64,000 nt of DNA, taken from Candidatus Riesia pediculischaeffi. GTDB taxonomy: Bacteria > Pseudomonadota > Gammaproteobacteria > Enterobacterales > Enterobacteriaceae. The DNA lies in the NCBI RefSeq assembly GCF_002073895.1, contig NZ_CP012839.1, positions 419,513 to 483,512 on the forward strand, given 5' to 3'. Position numbers and translations under genes: made by a program. Of the stretch, positions 1-11,789 are shown piece by piece (positions within the stretch are counted from its first letter, which is position 1; every line of letters starts with the position of its first letter). The notes under the pieces were generated by a model, which had not been told where the DNA came from, did no database searches, and saw only the letters and a list, made by a program, of their open reading frames with translations.

Positions 1-268
1 TCTTTTTATATTTTATTAAGTCAACTCTATATATGTCTCCCCCTTTTTTATCAATAAACAATTCAAATACTTTGGTCCTTACTTTTACAAAAGATTTATC
101 ATCTTCTTCTTGAAGATGACGATTAATTCTTCGATCTAAAGGAATATCATTTGTTTTTTCTGTCTCTATCGAAGATTTCTCTTGAATTTTATCATTTTTC
201 CATATTTGCCATATCAAAGAAGAAACGAACAAAAAAGCGATGAGTAATAAGTTTCTATGAGGATACAT
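1..268 (-). CDS. yidC: YidC membrane protein insertase, N-terminal part (cut by window edge)
   Basis: This is the 5' part of the inner-membrane insertase YidC, which inserts and folds membrane proteins alone or with SecYEG. I translated the minus strand from the ATG at 266-268. It begins MYPHRNLLLIAFLFVSSLIW, close to the E. coli YidC start, and has one N-terminal membrane segment at residues 7-22. A charged linker follows, and then the start of the periplasmic domain (VFELFIDKKGGDI). The gene runs off the left edge, so the catalytic five-helix core cannot be seen. It is the downstream member of the rpmH-rnpA-yidD-yidC cluster found near many bacterial origins. Confidence 0.93.
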   Translation of the reverse strand, partial: MYPHRNLLLIAFLFVSSLIWQIWKNDKIQEKSSIETEKTNDIPLDRRINRHLQEEDDKSFVKVRTKVFELFIDKKGGDIYRVDLIKYKK

Positions 269-289
269 GGATGAAATTCTCTATTAGGA

Positions 290-526
290 TCAGTACCAAT
301 ACTTGTTCATATTTTTTTTACAGAAATATAGAGGATTACAAGTCAGTATTCTTTTAGCTGAACAGTAGATCCCCTTTGTAAGGCCTAACCTTCTGATCAT
401 TCTAATGGAATATTCGGAGCAACAAATTTTAAATCTACAATTCTTTCCAAGAAATGGACTAACCGTTTTTTGGTATATTTTTATCAAAAAAATTATCATT
501 TTCGAAAAATATGATATCTTTCCCAT
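290..526 (-). CDS. yidD: YidD membrane protein insertion efficiency factor
   Basis: YidD is a small membrane-associated protein thought to help YidC-dependent insertion. The 78 residues carry the family pattern: an amphipathic N-terminal helix (IKIYQKTVSPFLG), then a cysteine segment CRFKICCSEYS at about residues 30-40, then a second block KRILTCNPL. E. coli YidD has 85 residues, so only the poorly conserved tail is shortened. Its 5' end overlaps the end of rnpA by 31 nt and it lies 21 nt before yidC, which suggests one transcript. Confidence 0.9.
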   Translation of the reverse strand: MGKISYFSKMIIFLIKIYQKTVSPFLGKNCRFKICCSEYSIRMIRRLGLTKGIYCSAKRILTCNPLYFCKKNMNKYWY

Positions 527-840
527 AGACGATTTAACATGGCATTGATTTTAATATTTTTCAGATTTTTCAGATCTTTTTTTACTAAAATAACAAAATC
601 CATCTTTTTAAAATAAATGTAATTGATTCTAAAATATTCTCTAAATAATCTTTTTATTTTATTTCGTGCAAAAGATTTCTTAATATTTTTTTTTGAAACC
701 ATCAGACCTAACCTTGGATACTTCAAAGAATTTTTTTTCACCAACATAGTGATACCATGCAAAAAAATTTTTTCTGGATCTCTGAAAATTCTATCGAAAT
801 CTCTCTTCTTTGATAATCTCAAACATTTGGGGAACTTCAT
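496..840 (-). CDS. rnpA: Ribonuclease P protein component
   Basis: RnpA is the protein subunit of RNase P and helps the catalytic RNA remove 5' leaders from pre-tRNAs. The 114-residue product has near-normal length and the RNR-type signature [11 protein letters not shown] at about residues 58-68, with the basic and aromatic residues (F15, F19) of the N-terminal helix. Its ATG at 838-840 overlaps the TGA of rpmH (837-839) as ATGA, so the two genes look translationally coupled. The RNA partner rnpB is not in this window. Confidence 0.93.
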   Translation of the reverse strand: MKFPKCLRLSKKRDFDRIFRDPEKIFLHGITMLVKKNSLKYPRLGLMVSKKNIKKSFARNKIKRLFREYFRINYIYFKKMDFVILVKKDLKNLKNIKINAMLNRLWERYHIFRK

Positions 841-992
841 TTCCAGTATTTTTCCGAAGATACAGTGATCTTGACCCTTTTTTTAGCTCTCCGACGAGAT
901 ATGATAATTCTACCATTCTTTGTCGACATTCTATTACGAAACCCATGAGTACGGCGTCTTTTTAGTACAGATGGTTGAAAAGTTCTTTTCAT
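837..992 (-). CDS. rpmH: 50S ribosomal protein L34
   Basis: L34 is a small basic protein of the large ribosomal subunit. The minus-strand reading from the ATG at 990-992 starts [20 protein letters not shown] and continues RMSTKNGR and SRRRAKKR, which matches L34 almost residue for residue. It has 51 residues against 46 in E. coli. The extra C-terminal residues (SEKYWK) arise because the stop lies further on, overlapping the rnpA start as ATGA. It is the first gene of the leftward cluster that diverges from dnaN. Confidence 0.95.
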   Translation of the reverse strand: MKRTFQPSVLKRRRTHGFRNRMSTKNGRIIISRRRAKKRVKITVSSEKYWK

Positions 993-1819
993 GAATTTTA
1001 TGTTTAAAATAAAAAGGTCTGCGAATTGATCGAAAAAATTTAAAAAATTCTAATAGTACCGAACATAACATAATCCTAATCGAATTTTATCATGTGTCAG
1101 AATTTAATCAAATCATAAAATAGTAATTTGTCAATATAAAATTGAATCATCTTCTTAAAATTTGAAAAACTATAAATAATACGATGCTTCTACTTTAATG
1201 GATTCACGAAAATTATTCATATTCAACGAAAATTAAAATGAAAGAATTAAATCGCTAATTCATAAATAAAATCGTAAAATTCCTTAAAGTTTTAAAATTG
1301 CTTAAATTGTAAGATTACGGTTCTACAATGTAAAAATTCATCATACATTGTAATTTAAGATTTAGTATATATGAAAGATTTCATGTTATCTTTTTGAAAT
1401 GTACTATATTCAGTCATTTAAGTTTTTTAATCTCGAAAAATCTTACAAAGATTTATTATTTTATATTCCTATTTTACTGACAGAATAAAATACTAAAAGT
1501 TAATCAAAATACAGCTAGTTCTCATTAGAAAATATCCGTTATCGTGTTATTTTTTAACTCTTTTTTATCAAATACCATGTTTTTATAAAATAAAGTTATC
1601 AGACCAAAACTATTCATTTTATTTTTAAGTACAACATATCAGTAAAATAGTTCCAAGTTACTTAATAATTTACTTATGTTATATTAGATTAATCTGAATT
1701 GATTTTTATGATCTTAAAGGGTCTAAAATTTTTTAAAAATAATGATTTTTTATCATTTTAGAATCGAATACATTAAGTATATACTACAAAAATATTAGGT
1801 CAGAATAATCAAATAAAAT
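993..1819. other. Spacer at the canonical dnaA position; possible replication origin region
   Basis: This 827-bp, extremely AT-rich stretch separates the leftward rpmH cluster from the rightward dnaN gene. In E. coli and most relatives dnaA sits exactly here. No dnaA open frame remains, and I found no perfect TTATCCACA DnaA box on either strand. The divergent gene orientation is compatible with an origin, but that is inference; no repeat iteration or clear unwinding element stands out. Confidence 0.4.
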
Positions 1820-2923
1820 ATGAAATTTGTTGTTCAAAAAGAAGTATTGATCAAATCTTTAAAAAAAGTATATAGGGCAACTAGTAATAAGATTGCTAAT
1901 TTTTCTTTTGATAAAATCTTTTTACATGTTCAAAACAGTTTCCTTAATTTAACTTATTTGGATTCTGAGGTTACAATAGTGACAAAAGTTAAGCTAGTAT
2001 ATTCTGATCAAGACGGATCTATAGTTGTATCTATACGAAAATTTTATGAAATTTGTTCGAACGCTCAAAACGGATCTGAAATTTGTTTTGTATTTGACGA
2101 AAAAAAGTTAACAATACTATATGAAAGAAGTAAATTCTCAATTTTAATATTTCGTGAATCTGGGTTTCCGAAATTAATTAATTGGACATCGCAGGTAGAT
2201 TTTAGAATTTCTCAAATAGAATTAAGGAAATTGATTCTATCAACAAAAGTTTCAATAGGTTCTCATGATACACGATATTACTTAAATGGAATTCTTTTAC
2301 AAAATAACGAAAATTATATTAGAGCTGTTTCCACTGATGGTCATAGACTATCTGTAAGTCAGACATACGTAAAATTCAGTAACTATGAAAAATTTTCTAT
2401 TATTCTATCAAAAAGAGGTGTGGTCGAATGTCTTAGGCTATTGGAAAATAGTGACAACCTGTTGAGAGTATCTATTGGAAAAAAGGATTTTAAAATGAAT
2501 ATGGATGATTTTTCTTTTTGTGTTAAGTTAGTCAACGGAAATTTTCCAAATTATCAAGATATTTTTCTAAAAACTGACAAAAAGGTAGTTGTTTTAGACC
2601 GAATTCAATTTAAGAACATGTGTCAAAGGGCTATGATCTTATTGAACGATAAAAATCAAAGCGCATGTTTTGTTTTTGAAAGTCATTTAGCGAAAATTAC
2701 AACAAAAAATTTTAATCATGGAGAATATGAAGAAACTATTAAAGTTCAATATCAAGATTCTATAATTAAAATTTGTTTGAATGTTAAGTATGTTCTCGAT
2801 GTTCTAAATATCATTCAATGTGAAAGGATAAAGATAGAAATGATAGATTCTATTTCATACGTCAGAATACAAGGAATGTCGAATCAATTATCTTTCTATG
2901 TTATCATGCCGGTAAGGATATGA
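1820..2923 (+). CDS. dnaN: DNA polymerase III beta sliding clamp
   Basis: DnaN forms the ring-shaped clamp that tethers DNA polymerase III to the template. The product has 367 residues against 366 in E. coli and aligns end to end. It starts MKFVVQKEVLIKSL and keeps recognisable blocks such as RYYLNGILLQ, RAVSTDGHRL and the C-terminal YVIMPVRI. Length and ending argue that all three clamp domains are intact. The gene follows the dnaA-less spacer directly. Its stop codon overlaps the ATG of a small downstream ORF as ATGA. Confidence 0.96.
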   Translation: MKFVVQKEVLIKSLKKVYRATSNKIANFSFDKIFLHVQNSFLNLTYLDSEVTIVTKVKLVYSDQDGSIVVSIRKFYEICSNAQNGSEICFVFDEKKLTILYERSKFSILIFRESGFPKLINWTSQVDFRISQIELRKLILSTKVSIGSHDTRYYLNGILLQNNENYIRAVSTDGHRLSVSQTYVKFSNYEKFSIILSKRGVVECLRLLENSDNLLRVSIGKKDFKMNMDDFSFCVKLVNGNFPNYQDIFLKTDKKVVVLDRIQFKNMCQRAMILLNDKNQSACFVFESHLAKITTKNFNHGEYEETIKVQYQDSIIKICLNVKYVLDVLNIIQCERIKIEMIDSISYVRIQGMSNQLSFYVIMPVRI

Positions 2924-3090
2924 AATTTAGTATTTTTAGTTCCATAAAAAATTATAAATTAGAAAATAAAAAATCAAATTACAGAAAGTTATGTGATCTA
3001 TCAACAACAGAAAAAAAGATCAAAAAATTTTTCAAAAAAATAATCGTTTTAACAAATGTGAAACGTGCAATTTTTATTTCGATTTCCTAA
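2920..3090 (+). pseudogene. Small ORF at the recF position, possible recF remnant
   Basis: A 56-codon ORF begins with an ATG that overlaps the dnaN stop (ATGA) and ends in TAA at 3088-3090. In E. coli recF starts at this junction and lies between dnaN and gyrB, while here only 361 bp separate the two genes. The product is lysine-rich. Its end (ending RAIFISIS) loosely resembles the RecF C-terminal block ending QVFVSAIS, but no RecF Walker motif is present. It may be a collapsed recF or a chance ORF. The rest of the gap to gyrB (3091-3284) shows nothing recognisable. Confidence 0.25.
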
Positions 3091-3269
3091 AAAGACTCGA
3101 ATAGAAACCATATCTGATAGATATTTTTTAATTGTTTAATTTGAAACATTTTAAAATAGATGCATGGTAAAAGATGATTTAAAAGTAACTTAAATAGAAA
3201 TTGTATGAAATTAGTAAAGCTGGTAAAAAATAGTCGTTTCAGTGTAGTAACTTATCGTAAAATTCTTAA

Positions 3270-5699
<2,430 letters not shown>

Positions 5700-5705
5700 G
5701 TTTGT

Positions 5706-6824
5706 TCATAAGTGATCCAATAATATTTTTAGCATTCTTCTTAAAGGTTCTGCAGATCCCCAGAGCAATTGGTCTCCTACCGAAAACAAAGATAAATATT
5801 TTTCTCCAATTTTAGTCTTACGTATTCTTCCGACATTAATATCCAAAGTTCCCATAACGTTCGTTTGACTTAACTGTTTTAAAGTTCTTTTCTTTTTGTT
5901 AGTAATGATATTTATCCATTTATTGTTCTTTTTTAAGATTTTTTCTATTTCTTCTATAGGAACATTTTTCTTCAATTTAACTATAAAAGATTGACTATGA
6001 CATCTAATTGAACTAACCCTAACACACGTGCTATTGATTGGAATAGCGTTCTTCTCGTTGTATCCTAATATTTTGTTGGTTTCATATTGAATTTTCCACT
6101 CTTCCGAAGTTCTTCCATCGCGGATAACATCATCCTTTCCTATCCAAGGAACCGCGTCGAAAAATAAAGGATGTTCAAGATATTTAGAATATTTTCGAAT
6201 ACAAAAAAGAAACTCTTTTTCTGAAGATAAGATTAAATTAGATCGATGATTACAATTTGCATAAAGTATTTCAGACATTTCTTGTATCTGTCTAATAAAC
6301 CTTGTGATAGCTGTCGAACCTGCTCCAGAAATGGATTGATAGGTGGAAACAGAGATCCATCTGATCAAATCTTCTCGTAATAAACCGGATAAGGACATCA
6401 ACATCAAGTTGACAACACAATTTCCGCTAGCAAATGTTTTTATTCCATTTTTTACAGATTGATATATTCTTTTTTTATTTATCGGATCTAAGATGATTAA
6501 ACTATCTTCTAAAGTTCTTATAAAAGAAGAGGAATCTAACCAATATCCTTTCCAATTGATATTTCTCAACTTAAAATATATATTTTTTGTATAATCATCT
6601 CCTGCACAACAAATTATAATATCTAAAGTTTTTAAAATGTTTAGATCAAGCGCGTTAAGTATTTTTTTTTCTTTTTGTCCACATATAACAGTAACACTTT
6701 TTCCTGCATGGGATACGCTGAAAAGAAGCAAATTTATTTTTTTAACATCTCCTTCTTCATGCATTCTTCTTAATAATACAGATCCGACCATTCCTCTCCA
6801 TCCGATAAGTCCTACATTATACAT
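5706..6824 (-). CDS. asd: Aspartate-semialdehyde dehydrogenase
   Basis: Asd converts aspartyl-4-phosphate to aspartate semialdehyde with NADPH, the branch point for lysine/diaminopimelate, threonine and methionine. The 372-residue protein has an N-terminal Rossmann motif (VGLIGWRGMVGS) and the catalytic cysteine C136 in SGNCVVNLML. ETNKILGY, CVRVSSIRCHSQ and the ending VGDQLLWGSAEPLRRM match the enterobacterial enzyme (367 aa). With dapA in the same window it supports synthesis of diaminopimelate for peptidoglycan. It is convergent with gyrB, only 6 nt away. Confidence 0.96.
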   Translation of the reverse strand: MYNVGLIGWRGMVGSVLLRRMHEEGDVKKINLLLFSVSHAGKSVTVICGQKEKKILNALDLNILKTLDIIICCAGDDYTKNIYFKLRNINWKGYWLDSSSFIRTLEDSLIILDPINKKRIYQSVKNGIKTFASGNCVVNLMLMSLSGLLREDLIRWISVSTYQSISGAGSTAITRFIRQIQEMSEILYANCNHRSNLILSSEKEFLFCIRKYSKYLEHPLFFDAVPWIGKDDVIRDGRTSEEWKIQYETNKILGYNEKNAIPINSTCVRVSSIRCHSQSFIVKLKKNVPIEEIEKILKKNNKWINIITNKKKRTLKQLSQTNVMGTLDINVGRIRKTKIGEKYLSLFSVGDQLLWGSAEPLRRMLKILLDHL

Positions 6825-6842
6825 ATCAATACCGTAAATTGT

Positions 6843-8146
6843 TCATCGATTCCATCTATATTGTAAATATTCTACGATTTTTTTAGACCCTCTAGAATGA
6901 CTTGCGAGAAATGATTCTCTAAAAAATACGATACCTTGTATCTCTGATATATCATCACTTAAATCTAATTGTTTGCTAATCTCTGTAATTCCGTAGTTTT
7001 CAAACCATTCTGGTTCTTGAGGATTATAAATTCCAGCTTTATATAAAGCTAATCCAACACATAATTTAGTTCTAGAAGTTTTAATAAGATTCGCCCACCA
7101 CTTTATCAGTATATCATATTTAGCTGTTTTATCAGAACAAGACCAATATATCTGAGGAATCACATAATCTAGTATTCCGGTTTTGATCCATAATTTAACA
7201 TCTGCATAACAAGAATCATAAGATGAATATAGTGAGTTAGTTTGAGATCCGAAAGGATCATTTCTAACATTCCTCCATATCCCTATTGGACTAACTCCGA
7301 ATGATACATTCGGTTTAATGGAATGAATCTTTTTATATACATCTTTTATTAAAAGAAATGTATTGTTTCTCCTCCAATTTTCTTTATTGGAAAATTGATT
7401 TTTAGAATACTTATGATACGTATCATCATCTTTTAATCTCGATAGAGAATCTTCATAATAGAAGTAATCGTCAAACTGAATTCCATCTACATCATAAAAT
7501 TTAACGATTTCTTCAACTATATTAACAATCCAACTACGTACTTCAGGCAAACCTGGATCCAATACAAACTGGTTGTGAGAAACTTTCACCCAACTATTAT
7601 GTTGAATATATACACTTGGTAAATAGGAAAATGCAGTATTTTTCAAAGATAATACTGTGTTAGAATCTATTTTTGTTGAAACTCTATACGGATTTATCCA
7701 GGCATGTATCTTTAAATTTCTTTTATGTGCCTCCATGATAATGAACTCTAAAGGATCATAACCAGGATCTTTACCGATCTTTCCAGTTAACACATTTGAC
7801 CAAGGTAAAATACGCGATCGATACAGTGATGTTCCATCAGGCTTTACTTGAAAAAATATCGTGTTGAATCCGATTTTACTTAATCTATCTAACTTTTCTA
7901 TCAAACTTTTTTTTTGTAATTTTATCATTTTATCGAAAGAAGTACAAAAAAACACATTTGATGATTGATCAGGCCAATCTAAACCAAAAGCAGTTGTAAT
8001 CCATATTCCTCTAACATTAGAATAATTGATTTTTGTTCTAGCTGAGATACAAGAAAAAATATCACTCAATATTAATATTGATAAGAAATGAAGGAAAAAT
8101 TTTTGTAATTTTTTTTTTTATTTTTAAATAAGAATAAATTTTTCAT
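6843..8146 (-). CDS. digH: DigH-like divisome glycosyl hydrolase lipoprotein, 5' end frameshifted in a poly-A tract
   Basis: The 408-codon open frame at 6843-8069 matches E. coli DigH (YddW, 439 aa), an outer-membrane lipoprotein that cleaves denuded peptidoglycan glycan at the division site. Conserved blocks are RGIWITTAFGLDWP, NTIFFQVKPDGTSLY, IHAWINPYRVS, DGIQFDDYFYYE, WRRNNT and IPQIYW. The open frame itself has only a TTG start (8069) and no signal peptide. Upstream, an ATG at 8144-8146 (with AAAGGA before it) encodes MKNLFLFKNKKK, runs into an A11 tract (8109-8119) and goes out of frame. Adding one A joins it in frame to LQKFFLHFLSILILSDIFSC, a complete lipoprotein signal with lipobox Cys, giving about 434 residues. 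The gene is therefore broken on paper by one base, or rescued by slippage. Confidence 0.88.
8109..8119 (-). repeat. A11 homopolymer (sense strand) at the digH frameshift
   Basis: Eleven consecutive T on the plus strand are eleven A in the digH sense strand. Twelve (or nine) A would join the upstream ATG frame to the lipoprotein signal and the DigH body; eleven does not. Runs of this length are known sites of polymerase slippage. Confidence 0.85.
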
Positions 8147-8565
8147 ACAACTTATATTCCTTTCATATGAAGATCTATAAATAAAAAATCGACGTTTATG
8201 ATTTTATTTAACTCATTATGATACAAATCATTCTGATGATTTTACAGAAAGGATGAACCGAATAGAACAATCTGTATTCTTTAAATTGTTTGACCTTTAA
8301 CAGTAAAAAAATAGAAATTGTAGAAATTTTTGTCAAAGTTAATTAATACTTTTTTGTTAAAAATAGTTTTTATCTAGTTTTGATTGTAACGTATAAAATT
8401 TGCATTAAAATTATATTTAGTTTTTAAAATTACATATTAAAGGATACAAGTAAAACATATAAAAGTATATGTTCATATAATAAATGGATGAGAATATAAA
8501 ATACATACGGTGTTCACGGTTTTTTAACAAAGATCTTTATAGAGATTCAAAAAATTTAATCAAAA
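8147..8565. other. Divergent spacer between digH and gmk
   Basis: This 419-bp AT-rich region must hold the promoters of the leftward digH and the rightward gmk. A 70-codon ORF from 8484 overlaps the gmk start in another frame and looks like chance. I see no further gene or clear operator. Confidence 0.4.
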
Positions 8566-9219
8566 ATGAAAGAGATAATTACAGGAAGAATATTTATCAT
8601 ATCTGCTCCGAGCGGGACCGGAAAATCCAGTTTGTTACGTGCTTTGATAAAAAAAAAGGGAAGAAATATGAAGCTTTCTATATCTTATACAACTAGAAAA
8701 ATTCGATCACATGAAAAAGATAAAAAAAATTATTTTTTTATAAACATGAAAAAATTTCAAAATATGATTAATAACAACGATTTTTTAGAATATGCTTCTG
8801 TATTCGGAAATTATTATGGAACTTCAAAAAAATTCGTTATAAAAAATATTAGGTTGGGATATGATATTCTTTTAGAAATCGATTGGCAAGGAGCTCAAAG
8901 AGTACTTAAAAAAATTCCCTCTTCAAGGAGTATATTTATTTTACCTCCATGCAAAGAAACCCTTCAGAAAAGATTACTCAGCAGAAATCAGGACGATAAA
9001 AGTACGATATCACTAAGAATGCAGAATGTTGCACAAGACATTAAAAATGGATTAAAATATCATTACATAGTTATCAACGATAATTTTGAACTTGCTCTTG
9101 AAGAAATTCATCATATTATATGCTCAGAACACCTTAGATCAAGAGAACAGATTTTAAAAAATTACAATTTGATTCACGAATTTTTTCTGCAAGATGATGT
9201 TCGTGACAAACCTTATTAA
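8566..9219 (+). CDS. gmk: Guanylate kinase
   Basis: Gmk phosphorylates GMP to GDP using ATP, an essential step of guanine nucleotide supply downstream of GuaB and GuaA, which are also in this window. The 217-residue product has the P-loop SAPSGTGKSS at 13-22, the GMP-binding block SISYTTRKIRSHE, and EYASVFGNYYGTSK, then LEIDWQGAQRV and IFILPP. It is about ten residues longer than E. coli Gmk (207), through a C-terminal extension. In E. coli gmk is followed at some distance by rpoZ-spoT-trmH-recG; here recG is the very next gene. Confidence 0.95.
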   Translation: MKEIITGRIFIISAPSGTGKSSLLRALIKKKGRNMKLSISYTTRKIRSHEKDKKNYFFINMKKFQNMINNNDFLEYASVFGNYYGTSKKFVIKNIRLGYDILLEIDWQGAQRVLKKIPSSRSIFILPPCKETLQKRLLSRNQDDKSTISLRMQNVAQDIKNGLKYHYIVINDNFELALEEIHHIICSEHLRSREQILKNYNLIHEFFLQDDVRDKPY

Positions 9220-9657
9220 AAGATTAATAGAATATCGTTTTAATGAATTTAATATAGATCAGCTAATACCATTATAAATAAAATCATCAACTTTATTATC
9301 TGTTGATTCTATTCGATAAGTTACTTTCTTTATTTATTAGTAGTTATTTTTTCAAAGTCTAATTTTTATCAAAGCACATCAAATCAGATCATAATATTCT
9401 TCATTAAAACACTATGATTTAATTTTAATTAAATACCTCACATTATATAGACGTTATTTAAAAAAGTAAATGATATCATAAATATCTCAATATTTAAAAT
9501 ATTCGATATTTTAAAGATTGTGATACGTAAAATTTATGAAAATTTTGTAGCTCGTATCTTATCGAGATAGGTAAAATGATGTATACAATTTTTAAAAGTT
9601 TTTATTTAGTGTATCATTTTTGATTGAAGAAGATTGATATTTATCAGTTAAGACAAA
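9220..9657. other. Spacer where rpoZ-spoT-trmH would be expected
   Basis: This 438-bp AT-rich stretch between gmk and recG has no open frame resembling RpoZ, SpoT or TrmH. The flanking genes keep E. coli order and orientation, so it looks like the scar of a deletion or of extended erosion. No promoter or RNA gene is evident. Confidence 0.45.
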
Positions 9658-11769
9658 ATGAAAGTTAACGATATTCGATTAGAAGATCTGGGAAATATAT
9701 CCATAGAAAAAGTTGGACAGATCAACTCTTTTAAAAAGAGTAAATTGAATCGATTTGGAATACATAGTGTTTTAGATCTGATTTTTCATTTTCCAAAAAG
9801 TTATAAAGATCGAACTAAACTATCTTTAATTAAAGAAGTTCAAGATAAAGAAGACGCTTTCATAGTTGCCAAAATACTGGAAAAACATGTGATAGAAACG
9901 AAAAAACAAATTGAAATACATGTCAGAGATCATTCTGGAAGACTAATAATTAAATTTTTCAACAACTCTTCTTTTATAAGAAAAATTTTTAAAAGAAATA
10001 CTTACGTTCAGATATATGGAAGAGTATATCTCAGAAAAAACAAAAAATTTATGATCCATCCAGAATATAAAATTTTAAGCTCTTTAAAAGATCTCACTAT
10101 ATCAGATTCTTTAACACCAATTTATCCAAATATTGATGGAATTAGTCAAAATACGATTCATACAATGATCAGAAAGTGCATGGTACTATTCAATCAATGT
10201 GTCGTCAAAGAGTTAATTCCAAAACCGTTTAATACAAAATTCATCGGATTTAAAAAAGCGATTAAAATCATTCATCAACCAAATTCTAGAGTTTCTACGA
10301 TCGATTTGAAAAAATATCAACATCCAGCACAAAAGAGATTGATATTCGAAGAATTGTTGGCATTTCAGTTATCTTTTATGAAGATAAGGAAAAAAAATAA
10401 TTCATTAAAAGCAATTCCTCTAATCGTTAAAGAATCAACGAAAAGAAAAATTATCCGATCTCTTCCGTATTCTTTAACTGATTCTCAGAAAAACGCCATT
10501 AGAGAGATTGAGTTAGATCTTTCAAAAAGCACCCCCATGATGAGATTATTGTGCGGAGATGTTGGAACTGGTAAAACAATAGTTGCTTTATTTTCTTCTC
10601 TTTGTGCTATTTCTAATGGAAAACAAGTTGCTTTGATGACACCTACAACAATACTAGCAAAACAACATGCGGATTTCTTCAAAAGAATGTTCCATCCAAT
10701 CGGTAAAAAAGTAATTCAATTGTCTAAAAGTAATGATAAAAAATATTATTTATCTCAGCTAGATCAAATAAAGAGTGGAGAAGTTTCGATGATCGTTGGA
10801 ACACACTCTATATTTCAAAAAAAAATTGATTTTTGTTCTTTATCCTTGGTAATAATTGATGAACAACACCGTTTTGGAGTTGATCAAAGATCAAAATTAT
10901 TAAGAAAAGGAAGAACACAGGATGGAATATATGCACATCAGCTGATTATGACTGCTACTCCTATTCCAAGAACATTATCGATGAAAATTCATGCGAATCT
11001 TGATGTATCATTCATTAATGAATATCCTTTTGAAAAAAAAGTTCCAGCAAAAACTGTAATCATTTCCAATCTCAGAAGAGATGAACTGATACAACGCATC
11101 AAGAAATATAGCAAGAAAAACAAAACAAAAATTTATTGGATATGTACGATTGTCAATAGTTCAAATAATTTGAACGTAGTTTCTTTAATGGATATCAATC
11201 GTAAATTGAAAGTATCTTTTTCAACAATGCAAATTGGTTTAATTCATGGAAAAATGAGCGTAAAAGATAAAAAGAAAATAATTTCTGATTTTCGTAAGAA
11301 TCGAATACAAATTCTGGTCGCCACAACTATTGTAGAAGTTGGAATAGATATCCCGGATGTTAATATCATAGTTATTGAAAATCCAGAGAGATTAGGATTA
11401 TCTCAGTTACATCAGCTAAGAGGAAGAATCGGTAGAAATGGTGATCAAGAATCTTTCTGCATACTTTTATATCCCCCACTTATTACGAAGGTAGCACAAT
11501 CAAGGTTAAGGGTGTTTAAAAATAGTTTTGATGGATTTCAGATCTCTGAAAAAGATCTCTTGATGAGAGGACCTGGAGAAAATTTAGGGGTTAAACAGAC
11601 AGGATATCCGATATTCAGGATCGCAGACTTAAAAAGAGATTTTCAAGTACTTTATCAAGTAAGAAATCTGGCAGAACGCATCATTTTTTCGCGAGAGGAT
11701 AATTCAGAACAGATAATGAAAAGATGGATATTCCATAAGACCGATACAAACTCGCAAAAGAATAAATAA
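9658..11769 (+). CDS. recG: ATP-dependent DNA helicase RecG
   Basis: RecG is a double-stranded-DNA translocase that remodels stalled forks and Holliday junctions. The 703 residues (E. coli 693) show the N-terminal wedge/OB region, then superfamily 2 helicase motifs: Walker A LCGDVGTGKT at about 297-306, TPTTILAKQH, the DEQH box (IIDEQHRFG), MTATPIPRT, ATTIVEVGID and QLRGRIGRNG. The characteristic C-terminal block LLMRGPGENLGVKQTG is present. The protein appears fully intact, which is notable in a genome that has lost other repair genes. It ends 20 nt from the convergent dapA. Confidence 0.96.
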   Translation: MKVNDIRLEDLGNISIEKVGQINSFKKSKLNRFGIHSVLDLIFHFPKSYKDRTKLSLIKEVQDKEDAFIVAKILEKHVIETKKQIEIHVRDHSGRLIIKFFNNSSFIRKIFKRNTYVQIYGRVYLRKNKKFMIHPEYKILSSLKDLTISDSLTPIYPNIDGISQNTIHTMIRKCMVLFNQCVVKELIPKPFNTKFIGFKKAIKIIHQPNSRVSTIDLKKYQHPAQKRLIFEELLAFQLSFMKIRKKNNSLKAIPLIVKESTKRKIIRSLPYSLTDSQKNAIREIELDLSKSTPMMRLLCGDVGTGKTIVALFSSLCAISNGKQVALMTPTTILAKQHADFFKRMFHPIGKKVIQLSKSNDKKYYLSQLDQIKSGEVSMIVGTHSIFQKKIDFCSLSLVIIDEQHRFGVDQRSKLLRKGRTQDGIYAHQLIMTATPIPRTLSMKIHANLDVSFINEYPFEKKVPAKTVIISNLRRDELIQRIKKYSKKNKTKIYWICTIVNSSNNLNVVSLMDINRKLKVSFSTMQIGLIHGKMSVKDKKKIISDFRKNRIQILVATTIVEVGIDIPDVNIIVIENPERLGLSQLHQLRGRIGRNGDQESFCILLYPPLITKVAQSRLRVFKNSFDGFQISEKDLLMRGPGENLGVKQTGYPIFRIADLKRDFQVLYQVRNLAERIIFSREDNSEQIMKRWIFHKTDTNSQKNK

Positions 11770-11789
11770 CTTCGATAATATAACGATTG

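Noticed and set aside
993-1819. DnaA boxes in the putative origin
   Set aside because: I looked for TTATCCACA and its reverse complement and found no perfect copy. Near matches are expected by chance in such AT-rich DNA.
8484-8696. A 70-codon ORF overlapping the gmk start
   Set aside because: It lies in another frame of gmk, has no family resemblance, and shares its second half with clear gmk coding sequence.
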